DNA of 64,000 nucleotides from Hirsutella rhossiliensis (Eukaryota > Ascomycota > Sordariomycetes > Hypocreales > Ophiocordycipitaceae), in NCBI RefSeq assembly GCF_020360975.1, contig NW_025408668.1, positions 4,340,001 to 4,404,000 of the forward strand, in the 5' to 3' direction. Under the pieces are notes generated by a model. The model did no database searches, was not told the DNA's origin, and was given only the letters and a program-made list of their open reading frames with translations. Made by a program: the position numbers and the translations under genes. Each line of letters starts with the position of its first letter. Position 1 is the stretch's first letter. Below are positions 12,823 to 24,403 of the stretch, piece after piece.

Positions 12823-14310
12823 CCAACATCTCCTCACCTCTCAAGAGCACGCACGCACTTTCTTTCTCCTTCCCCCAATTTACCAGGCAATCCATCCCCC
12901 CGCTCTCCAAGCCAGAAAGGCCAAGCCCGTCAAGCTAGGTAGGAGGAGAGCGGCGGTCCATCGAGCGCCACGCCCACTCATTAATGCCCCGAGCGCTCCG
13001 TGCGAGGGCGAAATCCAAGCGTCGAAACATTTTGGCACCACAAGCGGATGCGACGTGAGTAAGAAAAATAAATCGAAAAAAATCTTCCAGCTAGTCCCTC
13101 TTCCGACTTCTTCTTGGTGCCCTTGCTCCCGAGGAATTCGAATGGCAGCAGGCTCTGGTGTCGCAATTTTCTAGTCCAAGCAAAAGCTCCCCAATGCAAG
13201 GCATGCATATTACCTAGCAATGTCTCGTCCCCCTCGGTCGCTGCTACAGTACCTCGCCGCCCACGGTGTAGTGCCGTGTCGCAAGGTACCTGGGCTTCTA
13301 CCGTGCCTTTCTGCTTCCGTTCCGGTACCTTGCTTGGCTCAGCCCCATTTCCACGCTCCTTGGTCTCTCAGGTCACGCCCTCTCTCCACCTCCTCGCAAC
13401 ATCCCACCCTCTCACGCAGAAAGACCTTGGGATCCATCTTCACACCCTCTCCGTCCCTCCAGAATCGACCTGATGATCAGCCGGGCGGCGGGGGTCCCAC
13501 TGGCCCGTACGTGGCCAATGCCTCGCCTCGTCTCGCCCCCACCTCACAGCCCGTCGCGACAGTGCGAGCGGCCCCGCGCGCGCTTGGAAGCTGCTGGAAA
13601 GCGAGAGAGAGAGAGGGCCGAGGGGAGAGAGTGCTTGGAGGGAGCCGCCGGCGGCATTCGCTCCGGCTTGCTCTGTTTCTGCTGTACATACATGCATTGC
13701 AGTCGGACACAGTGTGTGACCAGGCACCTACCGAGTACCTAGGTACCTCGCTACCTACAGTACCTACAGCGCAGAAGGGGCATTTATCCGCCACGACCGC
13801 TACTAACGAGGCAGCACGGCAGTGAGCAGGCGTCCCCGCCAGCCGCCAGCACGTCACGGCGTCGACTCGAGTCCTCCACCTCCACCCACGCACGCCCCCG
13901 GTCGCAACGGGCGAACGAACGGTCGCTGTACCTGCCCTGTAGGTACAGCACAGTACTCTCCCTTGGGTCCCGGTAATCGCAAGATCGGAGGCGCCGTCGA
14001 TTCACCTAGGCCAGATACGCCAGAACACGGAGCTGCTACACGCGCCCCCTCCCCCTCCGTCTGTGCCTCTCACACGCACCCCCATAGCCCGTACGCAACT
14101 GTGTGCCTGTTCCATGTCCCAAAAATATTATTTCTCGCTCTCGCTCGTGACAACCTGGCTCCTCGCCAACTCGCATCCCTCAGCGTCCGCACAACCCTCG
14201 TCCCAGCAGGTCGAGAGGACAGACCGACTGCTGCAATCCTCGAGCCCGTCACGGCCCGCCTTCTGTCGTCTCTGTCGTCTCGCAGCCCAGAGCATTCCAA
14301 GTCGTTGGCA

Positions 14311-15837
14311 ATGGCCTCCTCAAAAGTATGACCTGTCGTCTTGGGGGACGTCTTGCTGGCTTCTTCCCGCTCCGGAGCTGTGCTGATGACTCTTCCGCCG
14401 ACTCCAGGAAATGCATCCATCCGCCAGACCATTGATGCACCAACGTCCCGTCCTCTCCAGCTCCTCCTCTTCCGGTGCCCCCGGCCGACAATCCCACGCC
14501 CGAACAAACTCCCACTCCCTCGTCGCCGGCCCCCTCAACGCCACCCATCGTGTCACCAGACGCAAGTCTGTTACCAACCCCGGCCCCAACCTCGCCGCCC
14601 TCACCGCTGCCGTCGCCGGCGGCGAGCAGTCGGCCGCCATGCCCATCTTGGGCGCCGGTCGACGCAACGCCTCGTCCAAGTCTCGGGTCGGGAGCCTCCC
14701 CTCACCGCCCGCCAGCCTGCCCATCCACAAGACAATTCCCGACGTCAAGGAAAGTGCCATCGACGACGAAGCGAACGAGGCATCTGGGGATGAGGAGCTG
14801 GGCAAGTCACCCAAGGCGCGCCTGCGCCGGGCTAGTGACGGCCAGCCCCTCGCCAAGGACGCCAAGAAGAGCAACCGCGTTGAGGTGCGCTGCGAGAAAT
14901 GCGGCAAGGGTTACAAGCACAGCAGCTGCCTGACGAAGCATCTGTTAGTACCCCCGTTGCATGGTGGCTGGTTGGCTAGCGACCCGCCCCGATTTCGGCG
15001 TCTTCAGACGTGGGCCTAGACGTGCCTGTGCGGACTCCACCTGTTAACGCGTTTGTCAGATGGGAGCATACGCCCGAATGGTCCTACACCTCCAAGCTGC
15101 TCATCTCCAAGCACCAGCAGGTCCAGCTGCTCGAGGCCGCTTCCGTCCTGGTTGCCATGAATGGCAAGGAAAGCTCGGCGACACCTCCCGACTCCACCAA
15201 GGATTCTGCCAGCGAGCCTGACTCGGCGTCGCCCGCCGCCTCTGGCTATTCGGAGCAGGGAGAGCGCCAGAGCTCGGCGGATACCACACCACCGCCAACC
15301 ATCGAGGGCATCAACTTTGGCGCATCTCCGTACCATGACACGTGGCAAAGCGGTGCTAGCGACTCGTCTCAGCAGTATCGGAGCGCGTCACTCAACCCTC
15401 CGTTTGCCTCGGGGAATGTGCTCCACCGGTCAGGGTTTGGACATTTCCGGCAGCCAAGCCATGAACGACGTCCTCCGTCCTCGGGAGCCAACAAGACGGG
15501 CCAGGATGATCGGGACTTGGCTGCCGCTGTTGAACTCCTCAGCTGCAGTTTTGGAAGCAACAACGGGTCTCATGGCACCATGACGCTCCCGGGAGATGCA
15601 CCTCCCGTGCCGCCTGTTCCGCCTCGATACCTCGACCAGGCTGCTTCGCTGTCGAGCGCGGGGTTCATTAACAGCTTCCCTAGCCGCCAGCCGGAAAGCT
15701 TCACTCGAGGCGAGATGCGGCGTGATAGCGTCGACGTCAAGATGGAGGACAGTGGCGACGACGACGACTTTGATATGCTGTCTCGCGCTCGGAGCGACGA
15801 GGACGACGACGGCGTTTTCGGCCGCATGGAGGAATGA
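14311..15837 (+). CDS. Single-C2H2 zinc-finger protein
   Basis: Exons 14311-14325, 14408-14943 and 15060-15837 give 442 residues. The first exon encodes only MASSK. The zinc finger is CEKCGKGY...HLWEH, with C167 and C170 spaced x12 to H183 and x3 to H187. It is assembled across the second intron, so the finger exists only after splicing. It is followed by TPEWSYTSKLLISKHQQVQLLEAASVL, a stretch conserved in fungal proteins of this type. The rest is Ser/Pro-rich and probably disordered, ending in an acidic tail (DSGDDDDFDML...EDDDGVFGRMEE). A single finger binds DNA only weakly by itself, so the DNA-binding role is inferred. The very long upstream region would suit a regulated transcription factor gene. 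Confidence 0.82.
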
Positions 15838-16784
15838 CGACGGGTCGGCACGAGCAGGAGCGTTTCTGGAAAACCCGGAGCTGCCATGCACGGCCGAGTT
15901 GGATAATTGGATAATCGCGAAAGGACGGGTGCCATTTCTCTTGTATCACGATATACTCGACTTGTATGAGGTGGTTCAGCTCCGCCGCCAATCTTCAGCA
16001 CCGAAGAGTGGAGAGCCTCGCCTGGCAGGCGTGATTGCATCTCCACGAGGTTAAAGTGAGGATTCGGAAAGGCGTCGAGCGAACACCCGGATAAATACCA
16101 ATTGAAGCCAACTTGGATGAAGAATTACTTGCAACGGCGCGACGTGGGAGCAGCGTCTTGCTCAAGTGTCACGCACGGATGGGCGTGAGGCGAATCTTGG
16201 CCAGTTAGGAATGAAATCGACGGAAGGGCGAGCAGGAAGCAGCTGCGGCTTTGCAGATTGCTTTGCAGGTGGATGCGAAGACGCTGCACTTGTACCCAAG
16301 GAGGGATGGCCGTAGCTTGCATCTGGGAGCAAGACGTAAGGAGGAAGGGAGAGAAGAAGAAATCTTCCGCAGAACGTCTTCTCAGAGTCTGCTCCAGAAG
16401 GAGGTACTTAAGTGGTGCTTAATAACTCGGAGCTGGAGAGGTGAAAGGGGTCATTGCTTCCCCGAAGCCTAATTTCTTCGTCGGCGTGCCAAGTACCCTG
16501 CACAGTAAAAACGCGTGGTGGGTACTAATGCTGTGCGAGCAGGGGAAGGTTTCCCCAGCGACCAGCCAAAACGTCACCTGTCCCCGCTGGTGATCGATTC
16601 TTCTTCTTTTCTTTTCCTCCACGAGCTCTCCCCTCCATCACCAGCTTGCGCCCACACAGACCACGGCCCGGCGCAGATTCTGTGGTCGGCACAGTCAATG
16701 TCCTAGACACCGCCGGCCATTCGCTCCCAAAATACTCCGTGTTCGATCTGCAACAGAAGCTTGGCGCAGCGCGAAGCGACCGGC
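15838..16784. other. Intergenic, 947 bp
   Basis: Contains the 3' flank of the zinc-finger gene and the upstream region of the membrane protein gene. No feature was recognised on either strand. Confidence 0.4.
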
Positions 16785-17920
16785 ATGGCGCCAACTAAAC
16801 GAAGCGCAAAGTCTGACGCCGAGGCTCCGGTCAAGGCACACGGGGAGCTGGTCGGGGTTGCGGGTGCGACGCGGCCGTGTCGCGGGACACTGCCCGCCCC
16901 TTTGAAATTTCCAATCGCGGCGACGCTGAGCTTTTGCATGGCGAGCCTGGGCTACAGCCTCGTCGGCGAGCTCAGCAAAGGAGAGCTCGCCTCGGTGAGC
17001 CGCAGTCAGGATACATGGGGCGAAGTGTCCATCTTGGCAGGGTGGAGGATGTGAGTGCATTTGGCCCCCTCCCCTTATCACGAGCAGGAACACGGCAGCT
17101 GATGGCGCACATCTACAACCAGCGCCGAGCTGGCCCTTGCGTGGGTGGGCAATCTAGACGCCCTGGACGTTGCCATGCTGGACATGTTGTCTCATGGACC
17201 ATGGGTGAGAATCTTGGCCGCGCACGAGGGTCGTCTACCCACATCGCTGACCCGGCTTAGCTCTTCCTCCTGACTGCATTTTACTCACTGAGTCCTGCCA
17301 CCGCGGCATCTGCACTGGCTGTAGATATACTGGCGGCGGCCGTGCCCTTTTACCTGCTACGCCCGCTTTCAAACGTCCACCGAGGCTCGGCGAGGGTGCC
17401 GAATCGCGAGCTCGTCGACCTGCCGCTGCAGCTGTACACGACGGCACTGTCCACGGGCATATACACCGTCGTGCTAGTCCTGTCGCTGCGCTTCGTCCTG
17501 CCCCGGATCCTCGTCGTCTACTTTTCTGGCCTGCCCAGCCTCGAGCCCGCGTACACGGCGTCCTACAGCGGCATCCTCCCGGCCACGCTCCTCCTTGGTG
17601 CGGCCGCCAATGCCTTCATCTTTGCGCCCTTTGCCACGACGGGCAAGTCGAAGGAGGACGACGAGGCCAGCCAGTTCGATCCAGTCATGGCCACGCTATG
17701 TGAGACGGTGCGATGGAACCTTTGGGGCTACACGTCCAAGACCAAAGTTGTCATCCGACGAACGGTGGCCGTGATGCTCCTGACGGGGGTCAACACCTAC
17801 CTCTCGTGCACCAGGACCATGCACGGCGTCGAGGAGGCCGGCGCAGCCTCGTACGCTGCTGTATGGGTCTTGGCGGCCCTGTGCACAGGGCTTGGGCTTG
17901 GGCTTGTCGGCGGCGATTAG
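16785..17920 (+). CDS. Multi-pass membrane protein of unknown function
   Basis: Three exons (16785-17050, 17123-17204, 17261-17920) give 335 residues. The second exon start was chosen because the nearer acceptors produce an early stop. About seven hydrophobic segments are visible, including FPIAATLSFCMASLGYSLVG, PWLFLLTAFYSLSPATAAS, ILAAAVPFYLL, GIYTVVLVLSLRFVLPRILVV, ILPATLLLGAAANAFIF, VAVMLLTGVNTYLS and YAAVWVLAALCTGLGLGLV. A charged loop (TTGKSKEDDEASQFD) precedes the last two. The N-terminal 40 residues are polar. It is likely an integral protein of an internal membrane. I recognise no named family. Confidence 0.7.
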
Positions 17921-18934
17921 CTGGCGCGACGACCTCTGAGCCGATGGCGGGAGGGGGTGCAGAACGTCGGCCGCGGCAAAAATGTATCATACGCAGGAGG
18001 GGGGCGTTTGCCAAGACGCGCTTGATGGGAGCAAAAGGAGACTGAATCGAGGGACGAGGGAGCAGAAGTTGGATCTGATATACCATTTTCCTTGGGTTCA
18101 CAATGTCTAGTTCGTGCCGGCCGACAGTGATTGATGGCCTTGCTGTGGATTCCCGTCTCTTGCAGCGCCTCGAGGCGGTTTGCCGGAGCCGCTGGAGCAA
18201 GGAAGTGTGTACGGATACTGCACTAATACGGATAATCCCTTTGAGATATCCCTTGGATGCCCGAGGGACATGCCATCAGGTACGGCTGTAGTATACGTAC
18301 TTGAGCGGTACCCGTCGGAAAATACAGATTGATCGCCACGATGCAGATTGACTGATTTTACCACGCTGAAGAAGACAGGCAAGTGCCGGCAAGTGGGTGG
18401 GATGCGGCAAAGCAGCTCGGCACCGCGCGTAGGGCTGGCTTGGCGACGAGCAGCAATCCCACTCGAAAGCAGGTACTGTACCTCTACCTCTGGCCCTCCC
18501 AAAATAACAACCTCATTTTCGTGCACAAACCATCTTCCAATTCTGCAACCCTCGCCCACGCTCCGTGACGACGGGCCCTCAGCCAGCTCGAAAAGGAAAG
18601 GGTGGGGGTTAAACGAGGAGAGGAGAGGGCTGCGCCGCACGCATACGCTGGGAGACGACGCCCAACAGGCGCCAAAGGAGGTCCCGTTCTGGCGAGGCAG
18701 CATCGCGTCTCCTCACGAACCTCGCTCGCCTGGACAGGCCAGCGGCAGCACGCCCGAGCAGTGGCGAACAAGGAAACGCTGCAACAAGTGTAGGCGTGCG
18801 AGCCTCCCGCGGCCAAGAGTATGAAGGAGGTACGACGACATCTCTGCCCAGCAGGTGCCTGGAGACTCGTCTGGTTGGTTACAGCTTCTCCTCGGAAGCC
18901 CAAAGCCATCCGACGGCGCTGACTGGACAGGAGG
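17921..18934. other. Intergenic, 1.0 kb
   Basis: No supported gene. The open frames here overlap one another on both strands and have no recognisable domain. Confidence 0.4.
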
Positions 18935-19915
18935 ATGTGCGCCGCGCCGCGATCAAAGATCCTGCCAGCTGTTGCCCTGGGACTCTTTGTCTCCTCATCG
19001 TCGGTCATTGAGCACTATTCAACCGGGAGACCCCTTGCCTGGGAACGAGGACCGGAGCCTGCAGGTAAGTACAATATGGGCTGCGGCCTCTTTGCGCATG
19101 TTGGTGCCAACGTTGAGTTTACCTGGCTCCCTTCCCTGACAACGGCGCGGAGCAAGTACACGCAAGGGTACGACAAGGTAGTTGACTGACACAACCAGGG
19201 GCCCATCCTCTCCCGCTCGGTGGTAATGTCAAACTTGCGCGCTGCCAGCCCTTCCACGACACACGCTTCCGGCTGGCACTTTAAGAGATCGGGCAGCGTC
19301 AAGGGCGACGACTCACTGGACCTTTGCGGCCCATTGGAAGTATTGGGGAGCGTCAAATCTGGGCGCAGCATCAATCTCCGGGGAGACTTGGTTGTGCGAG
19401 ACGACATCGATGCGTATGGCGACATCACCATGGACGGCAGCGTCAGCTGCGGGTGCGTCTCGGCCTGTCCCACGCCCCGGATCTCGAGCCGGAGCATGAC
19501 TGACGGGGCGCGTAGAGGCTGTATCCGGGCTTACGGCAACATCTCAATCACCGGGTACTTGTCTTCAAGGTGTGTGTTGGTTATGGGCTAGATTGACACC
19601 CCAATCGCGGCTAACTGGCGGAGGGCGGCAGCGGGAGCATCAAGGGATACGGGAAGCTCAAAATTGACGGAACGCTCGAGGGCCAAGATTTGGAAGTCTA
19701 CGGGAACCTGAGCATCACTGGATACCTGTAAGGCACGTGCTCGTCACTACAGCAGGCCTGGGACGCTGACAAGCTCTGTTAGAAAATGCCGAACGCTGGT
19801 AGTCTTCGGCTCACTGTCGCTGATTGGGCCCAGTTCCACCTACATGGTTGAGGAATCGGAGCAAGTGGCTGGTGCCAAGCTGATGCGAGAGCAGGAGGCA
19901 GACTGGGATTTCTAA
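18935..19915 (+). CDS. Small beta-solenoid (bactofilin-like repeat) protein, possibly secreted
   Basis: Exons 19199-19452, 19516-19569, 19632-19727 and 19783-19915 join in one frame (178 residues) and are well supported. They encode a run of short hydrophobic-polar repeats such as GSVKSGRSINLRGDLVV, GDIDAYGDITMDGSV, YGNISITGYL, GSIKGYGKLKIDGTLEGQDL and YGNLSITGYL. This is the rhythm of a right-handed beta-solenoid, as in bacterial bactofilins. The 5' end is unresolved. An ATG at 18935 starts a good signal-peptide-like segment (ILPAVALGLFVSSSS), but the strong GTAAGT donor at 19065 leaves the wrong phase for the next exon. A weaker donor at 19004 would fit. The alternative ATG at 18855 fits the strong donor but gives a non-secretory start. 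Family and function are inferred from repeat pattern only. Confidence 0.6.
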
Positions 19916-20346
19916 GGCCCCGTCAATTGCGGACTGGGCCTGTTGCATTTCTCACCGAAGGCCACACGAAACTTGGGAGCTGTTGTCTTGGGAATAGAGA
20001 CAAGGTGTACTGTACAGTAGCTGTCGAGCAATCGATTGGTTTACGCCAAGATCTGCCAACTCTAGGCGAACTGTGGTTCTCATTCTGGGTGGAGCTGACC
20101 CACCAGGCTGATGAGGGAGCTCTTAGCCACCGACGAGGCTTCCGGAGAAAGCTTTCAGCTGAATAGCACAGAGACAGGCCGTCTCGGTTTGTGACAAGGT
20201 CGGTTCTGGAAAGAGAGGTTGGACTTGGCTGGTGGTGTTGCAACAGGAGAGTTGCTTGATGACTCAGCGGGAGCAGCTGCGCATTACCTAAGCGCAAACG
20301 CGTCCTGGTGCCGGCCGGCGCAGGCTGGTGGAGCTGAACACGACCC
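19916..20346. other. Intergenic / upstream region of the PHD gene
   Basis: The main frame of the next gene is open back to 20219 but has no ATG before 20531, so part of this interval may be leader or an unrecognised first exon. Nothing else is seen. Confidence 0.35.
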
Positions 20347-23044
20347 ATGCGCATCCTTGCAGGACAAGCCTCAACAACGAGTCGCGCATCGCAGTCTTCC
20401 CGTCAGACGGCCCGCGGAACGAGAAGCAAATGGCAGCGCAGACTCCCGGGCCGTCCCTGTCCCACCAACTTCAACGACGTCTCTGAAGAAACGGGCACGC
20501 GTCACCCGCGCACCCGCTCGGTTCAAGGACATGGCGGCCGGGGGTGAAGACCACGAGGCCGAGGCCGACGACGTGCTGCCCGAGCAGGGAAGCTCCTTGA
20601 GTCAGGCCCCGAATGTTCCTGCCGCTGCGGCTGCAACCAGACTAGAGCCGAGGGCCGATCCCGATGCGCAGACGACGGTCAGCGATTTCCTCGACTTCAC
20701 CGAATACCTGCCCTCGGACGTGATACGCTCCCTGACGCTCATCGGGAAGCTCGACCAGACCTACACGGACGCCTCCATCAAGGTCAACGACTTGACTACG
20801 ACATGGAGCCAGCTGCCGAGCAGCGCCGCCCACGAGCGGCCGGATCCGGCCCGCCTGCGCGCCGTCATCTCGGAGCAGCTCGACCAGGCCGTCAGCTCCA
20901 GGGTGTTTGCCCACGCCGAGGCGGTAAGGATGTCCGAGAATGTCAAACGCCACTACAACAAAGCCAAGACGCTCCTGGATAAGTTGCAAGGAATGATGGA
21001 CAACTACCCGACCGATGAGCCAAAGAGTCCCGTTGCTGCCAAGTCGCCCCAGATGTCTCGCGCCAGACTGACGGTGCGGTCGACCGACGAGGACGGCAAG
21101 AAGATATCGCGCCACAGAATACCCAGGATCACGGTTCCTGGCGAAGTTTTGGCTCCCTACGACATAGAGTACGATACGTGCACCGATGACAGCGACATTA
21201 GCTCCGACTCCGAGTCTGACATCCCGGCAGCTGGGAGACGAACGCCAGCTCCCGGGACGCGCATCAAGCTCGTGGCCAACAAGACGCCCAAGTCGGCGAG
21301 CCGCCCGCCCCGTCCGCAGCACAGCTCGGCTGCCATGACTGCGGCGGCGGCGGCCAACGCGGCTGCCCTGCTCAACCCGCCCCCGGAGAATGCAGTGGTC
21401 GGCAGCTCAGACGCGCCGTGGCTGCAGCTGACACAGTACGAACTGGCCAAACTCAGGAAGCGCATGAAGAAGAACGCCACGTGGACACCCAGTGATACAA
21501 TGGTTGCCAGGGAACTCAAGGCGCTGGGGCGCGGCCCCGACGAGTATCGCGAGGCGAAGCGCAAGGCGGAAGAGGAGGGTAAGGCGTTCAACCCCAGCAT
21601 GCCGAGCCCCGTTGTCGACGACGAGTCGGGCACCCAGCAGCTTCCCGCCGGAGCCTTGAGTGCTGACTCGTTGGCCGCGGAGGAGCATCCCACCAGTAAC
21701 AGGGGCATGAAGCTCAACGAGGCCAAGAAGCTCAAGCGGGAGGCGCTGGCAAAGCTCGCGGCCGAAGAGGCTGAGGAGTCAGCGCGTAAGATGGTACAGG
21801 CCGCGAAGCTGTTCTTGGGAAACGGCCCGGAAAGCTCGAAGGAGTCGGGCACGCCGTCGGGAAAGCCCAGGACGAGCTCGCGGTCCAACGGCAAGCGGAA
21901 ACGAGAAGTCGAGAGCGAGGACACGGAGCCCGCCGAAGCAAGCGAGACGCCGGCGTGTCCTCTGCTCAAGCGAACCAAGACGGAGACGCCCGTGCCCCCG
22001 CCTCCCCAGCATCTCGGATCCGGCCAGAACAATGCGCCTGCCGCAGACGGGGCCGGAAACGGGGCCCTGCTCACTCCCGGCGGGTCGGTGGTGGTGACGC
22101 AGTCGGAGACGCCCGTGCCCATACCCGTGCCCCCGCAGGGCTCATCGGCCAAGTCGGCGGCATCTCCCTCGTCGATTGCATCCAATGGGAACACGGTCAC
22201 AACGTCGGTGCCCACGAAGCCTCCAGCCGCGGAAACGCCTGTCCCGCTCCCTCGGACAGACCAGAGAGCGCCCGTCCCGCCCCAGACACGCGAGGGCAAC
22301 AGGCGGGAGACGCGCGGAGACGCCGCGAAGCGTAATCAGCAACAGGCCCCTGCTCCGTCTCAGCCAGCGCAGCCAGTGATTCCAGAACAAATGCCGATAC
22401 GGCAGTCGGCCTCGCGCGGCCATACGCCCGCCGCGACACCGGCGCCGGAATCCGTTGGCGGGAGACGGCCAGGATCTCGAGGTAAGGCGATGAGTCAAGA
22501 GCCACCGCCCTCGTTGGCGGCCGAACGGTCGCGGCGCGCCAGCACGGCTCGCAACACGCCGGTGCCAGAGTCGAAGCAGCCGCCTAAGCGGGCCAAGCGG
22601 CCTGCCCCCGGGGTCGTGAGCACGACGAGCAGCGGCGGTAACAGCGCCGTCGGCAAGCGGAAGGCGGCCCCGAAGAGAAAGGCGCGGACGACGAAGCGGG
22701 AAAAGGGCCAGGTGACGGAGACGGAGATGGAGGAGGTGGACGACGAAGGCAACCCGATCGACCCCAACGAGCCGCGCTATTGCCTCTGCAACAGGGTGAG
22801 CTTCGGGACGATGATCCAGTGCGACAACATGGATGTGAGTGGCGGCATCTCGGGCGGTCCACGGTCTCGCGCTGCAGCTAACGCAAGCACTGAGCAGAAC
22901 TGCAAGCAGGAATGGTTCCACCTCGAGTGCGTGGGCCTGTCGGACATCCCGGCACGGACGACTAAGTGGTATTGCCCGGACTGCCGCAGGCTGCTCAACA
23001 TTGGCGAGCGGGGAGAGGTTAGCGCCCGGGGCGTCAGGAAGTAG
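20347..23044 (+). CDS. ING-family PHD-finger chromatin protein (Yng/Pho23 class)
   Basis: The N-terminal region has [25 protein letters not shown], then an ING-type helical domain (from about [20 protein letters not shown] to [15 protein letters not shown]). A long disordered, Pro/Ser-rich middle follows, then a basic stretch, [19 protein letters not shown] and a C4HC3 PHD finger ending [13 protein letters not shown]. Yeast relatives are subunits of NuA3, NuA4 and Rpd3L and read H3K4 methylation. A 63-nt in-frame intron (22835-22897) interrupts the PHD between QCDNMD and NCKQEWFH. The start is uncertain: an ATG at 20347 opens a frame reading [13 protein letters not shown], but the main frame takes over one base later, at AAA 20428-20430; otherwise the first in-frame ATG is 20531. 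About 815-880 residues depending on the start. Confidence 0.82.
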
Positions 23045-23507
23045 CGGCGGGCACGGGGCGTTTTGCGGGCTTTGAATTATGGAGTTTTGGCGAAGCGAGG
23101 GTGCGCGACGGGCCACGGCCGAGGTCGGGAGCGGCCGTCGGAGGACTGCGGGCGGTCCGGACCGGGACCGTGAATAAGTTATGCACCTTGTTTGTCCAGC
23201 CACGGCGACGGCTCGTGCAGCGTGTGTAGGATTAGGCCGAGGGGCACCCAACGTGAAGTTGACGGGACACGACGCAGGACCTCGGGATGATCTGGCACCG
23301 GTAGAGTAGATGAGCTCACTGCGTTGCGGGCCCCCCACGCGGGGTTGGAGTCGAAACGGCCCTGTTGCGCGGGAGAGCCGCCCAGCGAGACAGCTACAAC
23401 CTTTTGTTATGTGTTACATGCCGCCTCGGCCTTGCACGATCCAACAGCCTACGCTACGCTACTTGATTTACCTGCCTCTCTGCGACTCGACGGGAACGCA
23501 CAAGACC
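23045..23507. other. Intergenic, 463 bp
   Basis: Flanks between two + strand genes. Nothing recognised. Confidence 0.35.
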
Positions 23508-24015
23508 ATGTCGGGAGCCGTCAGTGGAGGATACATGCCCGTGTACGCGGACGACGGCGAGCTGCCGGACCCGGAGGTGCGGACCTTTATCACCAACTTT
23601 TACAGAATCTCGGACCGGCCGGACGCCAACGAGCTATGGATCAGCTACTTTGCCAAGGACGCGCACGTAACCATGGGCACTGAAAAAGGCCGCGGCGAGC
23701 AGGGTAGAGTCCTCCCTCTCTCTCTCTCCGTTGATTTGTCCTGGGTCCCTGTGGCTGACCGAGGCAACAGAGATTCGCGAGCTGCGCAGCAGAATGTGGA
23801 CGACGGTGCGGGAGCGGAGACACACAGTGGCCAAGGTGTTCCCGGGCCGGTTCCGAGACGACGAATGCGAGTGCGAGGTGATGCTGTTTGGCGAGGTCAA
23901 GCTGACGACCAAGGAGGGCAACGAGGCCGTGGTGCCGTGGGCGGCGCACGGGGGGCTGCGGAGGGAGGGGGCCGGGTGGAAGTTTGCGCGGTATCGGGTC
24001 TGGCTGCAGAAATAG
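23508..24015 (+). CDS. SnoaL/NTF2-like fold protein
   Basis: Two exons (23508-23703 and 23771-24015) with a 67-nt intron give 146 residues. The sequence follows the cone-shaped alpha+beta plan of the SnoaL/NTF2-like superfamily: an N-terminal helix (VRTFITNFYRISDRPDANELWISYFAKDAHVTMG), a second helix (EIRELRSRMWTTV), and then paired strands (KVFPGRFRDDECECEVMLFGEVKL, VVPWAAHGGLRR, WKFARYRVWLQK). Fungal members of this size are common and often annotated only by fold; some act as small enzymes or binding proteins. No catalytic residue can be assigned with confidence. Confidence 0.72.
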
Positions 24016-24191
24016 AGAAACAGGTCGAATTGAATGGATTCTTTGCCGACAGACGACTTCTTTCGGCGCACGGGACAGATCTGGGATGACTTGTCTGCAT
24101 CGGCGATGGCGTCACGTACGGATGCTCATACGGATAGTGAGCGCATACCAACATCATCGGGGCAACGCATCCGGCGGCGGGCTGAGGCTCC

Positions 24192-24229
24192 CATGTACAG
24201 CATGTACAGCATGTACAGCATGTACAGCA
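24192..24229. repeat. CATGTACAG tandem repeat, 4 copies
   Basis: Four exact head-to-tail 9-bp copies. Confidence 0.9.
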
Positions 24230-24367
24230 ATTATTACAGCATGTCCCCTGGTGCCGGAGGGCCAGGGCGAGCACGAGGAAAAACAGGGCTAGGCCAGATA
24301 CATTCCTCATCATAAAGGTCTCGGGGGGGCAATGGCGTGCGAGTATCCAAAACCTAATACAGTACGT

Positions 24368-24403
24368 GAGATACTGTATGAGATACTGTATGAGATACTG
24401 TAT
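24368..24403. repeat. GAGATACTGTAT tandem repeat, 3 copies
   Basis: Three exact 12-bp copies. Confidence 0.9.

Larger units (their letters stand above)
8044..14310. other. Gene-poor 6.3-kb intergenic region
   Basis: No open frame here shows a recognisable domain, plausible splicing or coding-like composition on either strand. The stretch is rich in low-complexity DNA and in short TGTAC/GTACA and TACCTAC motifs. It most likely contains the long upstream region and leader of the zinc-finger gene at 14311, possibly with non-coding transcripts. No tRNA was found. Confidence 0.5.

Noticed and set aside
8044..14310. Several open frames of 100-275 codons on both strands
   Set aside because: They overlap each other, lack domains and plausible splice patterns, and often derive from microsatellite or pyrimidine-rich DNA.
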